This document shows, piece by piece, positions 46,096-57,800 of a stretch of DNA of 64,000 bases; position 1 is the stretch's first letter, and each line of letters opens with the position of its first letter. Source of the stretch: Prunus persica. Its lineage: Eukaryota > Streptophyta > Magnoliopsida > Rosales > Rosaceae. The notes beneath the pieces are model-generated. The model did no database searches. It was not told where the DNA came from and saw only the letters and a list, made by a program, of their open reading frames with translations. Location of the stretch: the NCBI RefSeq assembly GCF_000346465.2, contig NC_034009.1:4549269-4613268 (forward strand). The letters are read 5' to 3'. A program made the translations under genes and the position numbers.

Positions 46096-46839
46096 GAATG
46101 GAAAAAAAATATTGAGAGTCGTACTCTTACAAGTAAAATATTCTTTTGCACAGGAACTACATTTCTCATCAATTATACCCTTCTTTGAATTCACTTGTGG
46201 GATTGGTACAAAGCAACAATAATAGAACAAAGAATCTCAAGTAGACAAATAAAATCATTTTTGAACTCACTCAATATTAATATTATAGCTTTTTTTGCTA
46301 GACCACAAATACAAAGTAAATTTAGGTTTTACCCATAAAAAAATTTTCACTTTTGGAAAAAGCCAAAGCTTTTTCAAAAAAGACAGAAAAACCTCTCAAC
46401 TTTCAAACCAAAGACATGCAAATGTAAAGGATTCCTTAGGAAATCAAAAAATAAATAAGGGCAATTTTGTCCATTTTGGCTTCTTTTAAAATTTTTCTCT
46501 CTCCTTTGGGCTTTTCCAAAGTCTCCCCAAATACAATAGTCTTTTTTTTTTTTTTTTTTTTCTGGCACACAAAATTTTAAGTTGAAAAAGAAAGAATCTA
46601 ACAACTCAAGAGGTAAAATTCATAAACGTAAACATGGAGGGGCCAATTTAAGAAAAGGAAAGAATAAAGAAAGTGACAGCCAACAATTATTACAAACTGT
46701 CGAACTCCAGAATCAATTATTTCTGTAATGTTTGCAAAAGAAAAAATTCTATTATTTGCAAGAAAAATATAATAAAAATATAATTGTTATGGTAGGAAGG
46801 GGAAGTGCTTATATTGCCCTTTCCCCTGAAATCACAGAC

Positions 46840-47271
46840 GTTAGAGAAGACCAGAGAGAGACCTGAAAGGTGGTCTTCCTCTGCATCTCTCTCTCTTTCC
46901 CTCTCTCTCTCTCTCTCCCCCTCTTCCTCTCGAACAGGTTTCTCTCTCTAGAAAAAAAAACTGTAGTTTTATAGATTAGAGAGAGAGAGAGAGAGGAGGT
47001 ACTTCTCTCAAAGCTGCACTGAATTTTTCAAAAAAGAATCCCTCTACTTGCTTCATTGCTTCTACTTCACTCCCTCTGAATTTAGCACAAAGCTCTAGCT
47101 CTCTCTCTAGATCTCCAATCTTTCCTGGTTACCTAAAAAGAGACCCGACTCTTTCTCTATCTCAGTCTTCCACAGCTTTGACAATCCTCCTTTAAACTAG
47201 CTAAACATTTTGGCAATCATTTGACAAAGTAAGAGAATCTGAGGGTACCCAATTGCAGATTTTCCCGGAAG
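46840..47271 (+). promoter_or_regulatory. Pyrimidine-rich leader / proximal promoter of the FLZ gene
   Basis: Dense CTCTCT and TTCCTC text (about 46880-46945), a GAGA tract at 46978-46996 and further CT runs to about 47165 precede the start codon at 47272. Y-patches and CT-rich leaders are typical of plant core promoters and 5' UTRs. The transcription start was not located; a long 5' UTR is inferred. Confidence 0.5.
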
Positions 47272-50253
47272 ATGGAGAATTTTTCCCGGAAAAAAAGACC
47301 CACCATCAGTCTCTCACTCTTCACTACCTTGTCTGAGTCAATTTCCTCTGATAAGTATCCCAATTCAATCAAATCTCCTAGAAATTTCCAAGAGGGTGTG
47401 GTTGGACTTGGCATAGTGGCTGCTATGACTGATTTGAGCAACCCCAATGAAGTGACTTCGTCTGAAAAGTCACCAAGGTCAAGCCCAATCCCCATAGTCT
47501 CTGCAGCTAAACCTGCTGCTAATTTCAGAGGTGGGTTTCATATGGAGAGGCCAGGGGTTGTGGTAGATGAATTGTCTGAGAGTTATACTTGTGTGATTTC
47601 TCATTTTGGGAACAATTTGACAAGGAAACGTGTTTATTTTGATGATAAGCTTAGTGGAGTTGTTAATGATCCTAGTTCTGGTGTGGTGGCCTCTGGGGTG
47701 TTCTCTGCTTCACCAGTGAGTGTTGGTGAAGTGGGTAGAGAGTTTTGGGCTTCTGATTTTCTCAGTTCTTGTTATCTTTGCAACAAGCAGCTTCATGGAC
47801 TGGACATTTTCATGTACAGGTAAAAAAATATTATGTTTATATATGTACATATATTTATGTTCTTTTGATGTATTGTTATGAATTAATTCAGTTTGAAATT
47901 TATATAGGATCAGTGTTTAGTGTGTATTTGGTAGTCTTTCTCCCCCTTCGATGAATGATTTGGTGAAGCATGATTTTAGAAGATTTTGGAATATGAATAT
48001 GGCTTAGTCAAAATTTTAGAAAATTTTGAATATGGCTTAGTCAAACTTTTACAGAACTTTGAATATGGCTTAATTTTTGCTTATTGATTATGGTGTCTTT
48101 TGTGGGAGATTGTGTTTTGAGTGGATTTGAATTTGGGTTCATTGTTATTTTAGAGGTATGGATGAATTGACGATGCTTCGCTTCTTTGCTAGTTTAGCAA
48201 TAGATTTTAAGTTCAGAGTGATACCGTTAATGCTCAACAAATTGGTCAGTTCATTTCATAGGATTTTGATCTATGGTAATTTGTTGGTCTTGGCGGGAGG
48301 ATGTGACTGATAGATCTGTATCCACAGCTCGATACTTTTTCTTTATTTGTAATTTTCTCTTTTGAGTAGAGATTACCTTATGTGGTATAGGCGGTTGGTG
48401 TTCTTCTACTTGTTCTACTAACAAATTTTGCTCGATTTTTATTTATTTATCAAGGTTTAAGTTATGAGTTGTCATTGAATATTTCTTAAATGATTTAGTT
48501 CCTTTGTTAAACATCTTGTTAAGAAGGATTTTGCCTTCTTCATTGACTGGTGTAAGTACAGAAGCTGTATGAATGGTTGTTTCCATTAGGATTTGGATAT
48601 TATTTCAGAAATGTAGACTGGAAATCTTATGTGATTGTTACGTAGACTGTAAATGTTGTTATCTGCAAGGAACATGTACAGCTTGATTCAGCTGATTATT
48701 AGTTCTGGCCTTGTCATTTTCCAAACTGCTAGTAATTATTACAGTAATGTTTTGAAGTGTAAAATACAAGCAGGCCAGGCAAAGTAATTTAAGTCGGTCA
48801 ATGTTGATTGGACTTGAGTACTCTAACAGCAATATATAGCACATGGATTGATTATCACTCTCAAATCCTCAACTTAGGTTCTCATGTTGTTGATTGGAAC
48901 AGATTCTATTCCATGTTAATGTTATATGGAAATTGGGCTTAATTTTATGAATATGTCAGTATAATTTTTTATGCCAGGCTGTAAACCAATCATTTGACTA
49001 TTAATTGTCATTAGACTGTTGCATGCTTAAGAAGTAATGCCAGGTTTTCTTTGTCTTAGTATTCATTGAAGTTAGCCTCCTTAGAAACTTAGGATAGAAA
49101 GACAGCTGTTTCCTTAATAACCACTTGCAAGTTACATCTTTGATTGCAGTCATTTGTTCGGTATTAAAGATACCGTTGAGTGGGTAGATGTGTACTGGTA
49201 CTCCTATAAGAAAGTGGTCATTTCTTTTGGAAGACAATTTTGCCGACCACTTTTTACCATGATGTAGCATTACCACTCTGCTCAATGCATCCACATGTTA
49301 TACGTATTATCTAAGGTTAATTTTTGTCATAAATATAACCACACCTGTCAAACGTGGAAAACGTTGAGTAAGGCGGTAATGCTGCACCATAACTGAAGGT
49401 AGTGAGCGAAATTGTTCTCTTTTGAGCAAAGTTCTCTTTTCTTTATCTTCTTAGCAAAAAATTGAAGTAGTCTTTTCAGTTATGGAGCATCCATAATTTG
49501 GAGAATCACCTTGACATTTAATACTACTGCTTTCTCTTTCTGGCAACAAAATGAAGCAGTAATATTTGTCAGTTGTACTTGAAATTCTTCTCTTTCCTGC
49601 ACTTGCATATGTGGTTAGGAGAACTGCATTAGATTAAATATTCTAACGTTTGAGTTATGCTTGAAAGTATACTTCAATGTCTTAGAATCTTGAAATTTCA
49701 TCTCGACAACTTTCTGAATGAATATATGCATTGTGTTAAGAGATATAACATTATTGCAGACAAGATTCTAGGTAGGCCAGTTTTAAACTCCAGGTTGGTG
49801 AGATATTTAGGTGCAATTCTTGATTGAGAAAATTCCACCTGGTTTTGTTTTGTTCCAATATCTGATTTTCAGGTCTCTTAATAATTGAGATATTTTGTGA
49901 TAGCGAAAGAATTTGCTTTTGGAATTGTGGTTCTTGTTTGTTATTGCACGTGGTGCTTAATTATTTGGAATGGTTGGGATGTCAACTGATAACTTTGAAA
50001 ATGGGGATGGTATTTGCAGTATACTTGGCATCTTCTGTCCGGATGCAACTTAGATTCTTCACTAACAAAGCATTCAATTCCCCTTGTTTGCAGAGGTGAA
50101 AAAGCATTTTGCAGCACCGAGTGCCGCGACAAACACATTAGAAGCGACGATCACAAAGAGAAGTGCAGATCTGAAGCAATAAAGTCAATGGATTACTCTG
50201 TGTCACCCTGCTCTAGTCCGCTGGTCTTCTTGGCAGGGGTCGCTGTGGCATGA
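47272..50253 (+). CDS. FLZ-domain (FCS-like zinc finger, DUF581) protein
   Basis: FLZ proteins are plant-specific adaptors that bind the kinase SnRK1 in energy and stress signalling (family knowledge). Two exons, 47272-47819 and 50094-50253, join in phase (AG|A arginine codon) into 235 residues. The zinc finger straddles the junction: 'SSCYLCNKQLHGLDIFMYR' from exon 1 supplies the C-x2-C pair, and 'GEKAFCSTECRDKHI' from exon 2 supplies the FCS...C pair. Upstream lie serine-rich, low-complexity regions usual for the family, with an N-terminal 'SRKKRPTISLSLFTTLSES' block. The intron of about 2.27 kb at this exact place is the usual family arrangement. The C-terminus is short ('SSPLVFLAGVAVA'). 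The start codon is the first ATG after the CT-rich leader. Confidence 0.93.
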
Positions 50254-51220
50254 ACATTTTTACAAACCTATATAAGTAAATAATAGAAAAGGATGGGAAA
50301 GGTTATGAGAATAAAACTGGGTATAACCGGGATAAGACACAGTAGATAAAAATTGAGAGGGTTCAAGCAGGCAGTCTCGACAATCTTCTATTGAAATTGC
50401 CATAATTTTTTAATTAGATTGGAGAAATTTTATTGAGAAATTGTGAACTTATATGAACCTGAAAGAGAGACATTTATAGTTTGCATTGTATGAAATGCCA
50501 GTCATGATATTACAAGGAGCACCTGATATTATGCTATCTTTTAGACTTTATTTTATTTTTATTTTTTTAGTACAAGTCATTGTGGGGTTTACACAAATAT
50601 TCATTAGGTGCTAGGAAGTTTCAAACCTCCACTCACATGGATGGAGATGGGAGAGCTTAACCAAGCTATTTTTCCCTACAATTTTTCGGACTTAAAAAAA
50701 GTGTTATAAAATGGGGCATGTTATTTGACCGAAAAAAAACACCTGGGGCATATTATGCACTTAGAGACGGACTTAGATTTTAATTTAATGTCTACATCAC
50801 TCGGTATTATTATGTATATTTCCAACTAATAACTTTGTTTTACCAATCATAAAACTGTATAAGATTTGTGTCATGGTTAGATCAACATATATGTCATACA
50901 CCAGAAGTTGAAAAGTAAAACCGTCACTGGGAGTCCTTGAAATAAAAATCCAGATTATGGCAAAACCTAAAACAACCCTCTCATTCTACAAAGATTCGTA
51001 TCAAGAGTCGCATTGCGGCCCTAAATAGCAGCAATATAGTCACAATGAAGTATATAAGCAGAAAGTAATTTAGTAATATAATCACTTTGAGACTTTAATG
51101 CAGAGAGCTAGTACATTGTGATCTTTAACAAAGAATCATGTTCAACTTAGCATCAAAAAACCCAAATAAAGTCGATAACAAGGAGGGAAAGCCAGAACTT
51201 CATTGAGCTCCAAGTAAAAT
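50254..51220. other. Intergenic region between FLZ gene and small membrane-protein gene
   Basis: The two genes converge, so this holds two 3' UTRs. A stretch near 50575-50680 with 'TTTCAAACCTCCACTC' has a B-box-like word but no tRNA fold. Nothing else recognised. Confidence 0.4.
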
Positions 51221-52712
51221 CTACTCCTCAACCTGCCAAATAGAAGTAAAATACAATCATTAAGTTAGTTGTGTTGTTCAAAGAGTAACAGAGAATGATT
51301 GGAAAACAGATCTGAACAACCAAATCTATGTGCGGAAACTCTCTCAAAGAAAAAGGTCGACATATAAAAGACGCTATTTTTCTTCTGCTTTCTTTTTTTA
51401 TTATAGAAGACTATATTTTCTTTTCCTTTAAATATGCAGGATCAGTTCAAACAAGTTTCACATTGGCTAAGGCATTAAACAATTTACGATGTCAAGTGTA
51501 AGTAGTTAAACTTAAGCCCATGTATATCCCATATGCTTGCTCCACACTAAATTGTTGGCCAGTTCGACCCCCCAAAGGTTGTCAACAGGAGCTCGCATAC
51601 AGTAGAAAACTAGAAAGCACTGGGCCACTCATGACAATACAACTTTTCCTCCAACACTAAAATTCATCCAACATTGTGAAAGCTAAACCAGACAGGACAG
51701 ATTGTTCATCCTGACTGGACCAGAGAAAGTGGTGCTCTTCAATAGTTCTGTTTCTTAGAATCAACATACTAGTTTAACCCACATCCCATTTTACGAACTC
51801 ATAAACCATTATACAATTGGAACACATCAACTCATATGTGACTCCAAATCACGGCACAAGTAGTCATCTAATTAATGTTTGTGTAAACCAGACACCCAAT
51901 GAATATTTCCCCAGCATATGAGCATGATGATGTTTGCCTTCGCACTGCATCAATCTTATTCTTGTACTATACTCTAACCAAACTTACTGAACTCAGACAA
52001 CATCTAATTACTTTCATCTATCAATTTTCCAAGAAAAGCTCCTCTTAGACAATCTACTTTATGGCTCCACTTGGTGCCAATGGACCTTCCCTCTCTGAAA
52101 CATCATAACAACGCACCATATCAATTTAGGCATATATTTGTAATCATGATCGAGATTCTGTCTATGCATAGATCATAACATCGGATACTCCACATTGGTT
52201 TTTTTCCCACTCAGAAACAGACACAAGAGAAAGAGAGTAACTTGACATACAAATATGCTAATCTAAATTGAGGATGCTGCAATTGAATCCCGCAATTCAT
52301 GCCATATGCTTTGAGATGTCTTTACTTTGGACAAACGTTCGCAAAGTTCAATCAGCAATTTCATCAAGACATGCACTTTATGACCAATACCCATTTAGAA
52401 AATCATTGGCATTGTTAAAACTCACCATCTATGATTAACAATTGTCCTTATTTTGAAATTTATGAGATGGGTCTTGGGTAATAATTAGTTCTAACAAAAT
52501 TGGGATGAATGGGTCAAGAGCATTAGCATAAAACTATCAGAAATTCAACAAAATCACAAAAATAATACAAAATGAAATAAAATAAAACCAAAACCTGAGC
52601 GGGATTCGGCTCTGATAAAGAACGCTCGAGGTTCACGATTCTACCTTCAAGAGCATCAAACTTTTGCTTCACCTACAAAAACCCCCAAAGAAAAATGAAA
52701 ACTTGAAAGGAA

Positions 52713-52746
<34 letters not shown>

Positions 52747-52878
52747 GATGGGTTGGTAGGTTACATCAGAGGAAAGAACGCAGCGGTCCACCAGAAGATC
52801 TTTCCAAACCAGGTGAGAAATCGCAGCTCCTGTCAACGAAAACCCAAGACCGAACCAGAGCAAACGAGTTCTTAACAT
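51221..52878 (-). CDS. Small single-pass membrane protein, 67 aa, conserved in plants
   Basis: Three exons on the minus strand join in frame: 52765-52878, 52595-52672, 51221-51232. The last exon adds only V-E-E and a stop. The N-terminus 'LLWFGLGFSLTGAAISHLVW' is a membrane segment, followed by 'KDLLVDRCVLSSDVKQKFDA' and a short coiled coil ('LEGRIVNLERSL'). I recognise the layout from small uncharacterised plant proteins that may be mitochondrial, but I cannot name a function. The in-phase junctions and family-like sequence make it more credible than its size suggests. The last intron (51233-52594) is long for such a small gene. Confidence 0.7.
52719..52744 (-). repeat. (GA)n microsatellite next to a splice donor
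   Basis: About 13 GA units lie in intron 1 of the small membrane-protein gene (52673-52764). On the coding strand this is a CT run some 20 bases after the donor, as in the PRK and USP-type genes. Confidence 0.9.
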
Positions 52879-54387
52879 ATTTTGTTTTCTTTTTTGAGGT
52901 TTTGCGATTCACAGAAATGTTACGAGCTTTATGTTCTGATCAAGCCGAGGACGAATGTTTAATCACAATCATAGAGTGAGAGCTTCTAAAACGTTAGAAA
53001 AACTGAAATTCTCAACACCTTCAAGAAAAAGACTACTTTTGGTTAACGATTTTTTTTTTAAAATAATAAATAACTAGAGTTTTTAATACATAAAACAAAA
53101 TGAATTTTGCACATATACCACCTGAATTATTAGGGGTGTGTGCATTTACCACCTAAAGATAGTTTGTATTGACCATTTGTGATTAATGGTTTTTTTAGCT
53201 GAATTAGATAACACATACGAAAAATTCAGTGTTAGTCACATTGATAACGGATGGACATGTAACCGAAACACGAAATCCTTAAAATTTAGTTATTTTATTT
53301 CATTTTTAAGCTATTGACTATATAATTTGAACCTCTTCTAAAAATGCTTCTTATGTTGGATGTTTGAATAAGGAACTTATTTTGTGAAATGCATTTTATT
53401 TTAAGTTTTTTAGTTAAATTTTTTTTTTTTTCTCCTATGTACCATAACGGGTGAAGCATCAAAATGGTATTTTTAGATTAAACCTAACAATGAAGGAAGC
53501 ATCTTTGCTTAATATGGATAGTTTGCAAGACCTTCATCATTTCCACATAGGGATGGCAATTTTCTTCTCGAGTAAAGGTCTTCGCGGGAATTCGACCCTA
53601 ATGGGTCGGGTATGAAGGACATAAAACATGTATGGGGATAGGTACGGTGAATTTTTTGGGTAGGGTGTTCGGGGAGGGGCGGGGATGGTATTTTAATCCC
53701 CAACCCAAACCCTCCCCGTTTAGAATATATATATATATATTAATTTTTTAATGATGTATATATATATATTATAGTATATATAAATATGCTATTAAAGTGA
53801 TTGTATTGACTAAGTTTTATATTTTATATTATTATATTATATACTTATATAATTTATAAAAACCTTAAGCCACACTACTTATTTATAGTTAACTTCCAAT
53901 ACATATATAATCTTATATTGTCTTATAAATATATATATACTATATATATTCATTATCTTGCCTTAGTACTTTTTTGATTCAACAAAGTAGTTATATATTG
54001 ATTTTTTCTTCTGTAATGGGGCGGGTCGGGGAACCCATTCCCCAACGAAGGTGGGGATGGAAAATCCCCAATATGAATATTGCGGATATGAAGGTGGGGA
54101 TGGGGATGGGAATGGCATACCCACCCCCAATTCGACCCATTGCCATCCTAATATGGAGCGCAATACAAGTTTGAACACCCAATTGAAACAGAAGAACATA
54201 TCAAAATTTCAAATGGAATTCTCATATACTAGGCATGTCAATGTTCCTAGTGCTATAAAAATAAACAAGAACACAAATTAAACAACTAAAATACAAAAAA
54301 GAAAAAGAAAAAAAAAAGTGAATGATTTGCAGCTTCTCTAATGTGGTCGACTAGAGAAGATGGTAGCACTTCAAGCAGATGCAGCAG
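52879..54387. other. Intergenic region between small gene and CAC2
   Basis: Contains the promoter side of the small gene and a noncoding stretch (53100-53240) with 'ACCACCTGAATTATTAGGGG' text reminiscent of dispersed plant repeats. The GC-rich/AT-rich element at 53549-54151 and the CAC2 3' UTR (below 54388) complete it. Confidence 0.5.
53549..54151. mobile_element. hAT-like nonautonomous element with TAGGGATGGCAA ends
   Basis: Left end 'TAGGGATGGCAAT' at about 53549; right end 'ATTGCCATCCTA', its near-complement lacking one C, at about 54140-54151. Such ends resemble the Ac/hAT type. Subterminal DNA is rich in 'GGGTCGGG' and 'GGTGGGGATGGGGATGG' words, while the core (53725-53960) is almost pure AT. 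There is no target duplication that I can see (tttccaca and atatggag), so it is old or the limits are slightly off. Open frames on both strands over the G-rich ends are not genes. Confidence 0.6.
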
Positions 54388-54807
54388 CTAGTTCTTTAGC
54401 ACCAAATGTTGGGGCTGTAGGCACATAAAAGGGTATTAGTAAATATAACAAAAGTTTGATGAATAAAAACCTATCACAAGGGAATAATCAATAACCCACT
54501 AAAACGTAATGAAATCTGTTTTTTGTTTTTAAATATAAAAATTATTGTGCAAGTAAAATCTCCACTTCATCTAATGATACTAAGTTATGGATTAAAATGA
54601 AATACAATTTCTTCGGAATGGGTAAGGTGACGTAATATATCAAATGCCAGATGCAAAGATAACAAACTCTCCAGGACTTACATACTGGATGTAGAGCTGA
54701 GTGTTAAATAACTTACAAAATCCAAAGTTATTTGACTGATTAAACCTTTAAAACCCTAATCACCTAATTAGAGTTTGAAGTTTGTTTCTAGTTGACTTAC
54801 TTCACAC

Positions 54808-54844
<37 letters not shown>

Positions 54845-57800
54845 TGACACCTGGCCCCCATTCACCATCCATAACCTCCACAAGAACCCATAATGAAAAA
54901 TCAAAACCTCACCAGCAAAATTATGTTCAGGGTTAGCCTAGCTTCTTACCGCGGCGAGCTCCTCTTCGTGCTTTGGAATAAAAGCGGTATCAACCTTCCC
55001 ATTTTTGAAATCCTCTATATCAAGGATAAGTTTATGATATTCAATGGTTGTGGGAACCCCTGTGGAATAAAGGCAATACTAAATAACAGCCACGAATCAA
55101 GAGAAAAAATATATCTAGCTAACTACATTCACAGTCATGAATAAAGAAAAAATTGTAGATTGAGAATATGAATTGAACTGACTGGAAACTTTAAACAAGA
55201 AATCAACACATACAACTAAACCCCTCTATTTACTTTCTTTTTTAGGTACAAGGAAGGGACGAAGCCTGGGCCTACTGGTCTACCCTTCTGTTCTATTGAC
55301 AATGCTATCAATTGGCTCACACAAAGTACAATTATGCTGACACAAATAGTAAGTAAAACGGAAGGATTACAACAATGAACTTTATTACTTACCTGTTATA
55401 ATAGTGTCGTCAAGAGCCCTCTTCATTCGTTCAATTGCCTTTTCTCTTGTTGGTGCCCAAACAATAAGCTACATTAAGAGAGAAAAATTGCCAAAGTGAT
55501 TAGATAAAGGAGCCTGAAACCTAAAATTTATACTGTACATATGTATATGAGAAACCATGACTAGCAACGGTATATTGGTCCACAAACCTTTCCAAGAAGG
55601 GAATCATAGTTTGGAGGAACCACATAATCAGGATAAACATGGCTATCCATTCTAACAAAGGGACCTCCAGATGGTAAGTAGGCAGTTATTCTTCCTGTAA
55701 AAAAGGCAAAAGATTACGTATGCTAAAGATAAAATGAGTACAAAATGTCATTGTTAAATCCAGTGCACGCACGAACGTAATAAAATCCATGGAAACCTTG
55801 ACTGCTGAACTAACTTTGAACCCATTCATCAGGGTTTGGCTGCACCCGGTAAAACCAATACAAGATAACAGAAATGACTGAGGGAACCAGAACATAGCTA
55901 TGTACACATACCTGGCCCAGGTCGGAATCCTTTAAAAGCATCTTCTGCATTGATACGACATTCAATTGAGTGTCCTCTGAGCACTATCTCATCCTGTAGT
56001 GGAGCAACCTCCATCAGACATTGAACAGGAAGTGTCATATATGTCCTACCACAATTAATTACTCATTACCTGTGAGTATCGAAGTTTTTCTCCCATAGCT
56101 ACACGAATTTGTTCTTCAATCAAGTCAACAGAGGAAATCATCTCTGTCACAGGATGCTCAACCTGTGGTTCCATTGCGGGAGAAAAAAAAAAGTAATTTA
56201 GCATAACTAAGCAAAAAAAATTTTGCCAAACAAAGCCATCCTTGAAAGATTAGTTTAACCTGAATACGTGTGTTCATTTCCATGAAGTAAAAGGTGCCTC
56301 TTTCATCCAAAAGGAATTCAACGGTTCCAACACCAATGTAACCAATTGATGCTGCTGCAGCAACTGCTGCATCACCCATAGCTTTACGCAATTCTGGGGT
56401 CAATGCGGGGGAGGGTGCTTCTTCCAGCAGCTTTTGGTTCCTTCTCTGAGATGATCCCATTCAACACATATAATGGAAGGAGTTTCTTAAGAAAAGAAAA
56501 AAATGAATAGATAGTACATCCTAGAGTTGCAAAGAGTTAGTTATATGGTATGGTTATGACCTTTTTTGCTTGCCTTAAAGAAATCAGAAGTAAGATTTTT
56601 AAGAAGACAAACTGTATTACAATAATTAAAAATAAAACCTTCACAGAGATTCATGCAAGCAATAAGGCTGCTTGAAATACCTGGATACTGCAATCCCGCT
56701 CTCCAAAGTGAACAACATTACCATATTTATCTGCAAGAACCTGTACACAAGGGATGGATCAAGGGGTTGCAGGCAGGCATCAAATGTCAAATCGAATACT
56801 AATTATAAAGAATAACATTACTTGACAAAAAAATATATATACAAAGAATAACATTAGAGAACCAGGAAATTTTACAAGTACATTACCTGAAATTCAATGT
56901 GTCTAGGATTTTGGATGTACTTTTCCAAATAAACTCCATCATTTCCAAAAGCAGCTGCAGCCTCACTCTTTGCTTGCTGCAAACAATTAAATTGAGGAAG
57001 AAAATTAAGATAATGGAAGCAACATTGAAATACAAAAATATAAGATTCATTTGCAGTAAACAAGACCAAGTAAACTAAGAACCCAACAGTTCAAAGTTGT
57101 AGAGTTAAACTTAATTAATATCAAATTTAAAATATACCTCCAAAGATGATTTTAAAAATGCTTTCACACAAGACAAACAAAAAAAGAAGGCATCATCAAA
57201 GACAAAATAGGAAGATGATGCATACCTGTAACAACTTCACAAACTCTTCAGGTTCTTTAGCAAGACGCATGCCACGTCCTCCGCCTCCTGCTGTTGCCTT
57301 AAATAGAAAAACATGCTTATCACTTCAAAGAAACAAATCAAATAACAGATAACAAGTATATCGGCTCCGTTAATACAGAGTTAGAAGGATAATATCAATG
57401 CAACGTCAGAATCCTAAAATAACCATTCATCTCGTAACTGTGTTAACTTATAGTTCATTGAAGTCTTAAAATTTTCATGTTTGATTCATTAATATAGATA
57501 AATACCATACTAGTAAATAAGATCGTTTATATTTTTTCTGCCAAATGATGAAAAGGACCTTATCTGGAGATCAGAGGTAACAGTCCGAATTCCCTATAGG
57601 TACTAGGAATTAAGCCAAGTCTTTCTTAGCCACTCCATGCATGATTCAAACTCAAATTTTAAAACCCGTAAAAACTATCTTCATCTTCATTGAGATAGTA
57701 AATGGTCAAAGTCTAGCACTATAGCAAGGTTAATGGGTAGCCTTCTGTCTTTCCTAATCAAACAGTCACAATTCTCGAGCGACTAACCTACATAAATAGG

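Larger units (their letters stand above)
38639..47271. other. Gene-poor, repeat-rich stretch
   Basis: About 8.6 kb without a protein gene that I can support. It contains a GGTTTGG-type repeat (38930-39060), CTCTC-rich text near 39350-39410, an LTR-like fragment (40197-40760) and a CT/TA microsatellite (42391-42446). A PIF/Harbinger-like MITE (43945-44298), a second copy of the inverted-repeat element (45512-45644) and a 130-bp direct duplication (45866-46095) follow. The last 450 bp are the pyrimidine-rich leader of the FLZ gene. Open frames of 60-120 codons in this stretch have no recognisable domains. Confidence 0.5.

Noticed and set aside
54371..54387. Alternative CAC2 end reading '...[10 protein letters not shown]' in another frame
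   Set aside because: It looks protein-like, but exon 14 ends in phase 0, and in that phase the last exon stops at 54388-54390 after 'PQHLVLKN', which fits the family's short tail.
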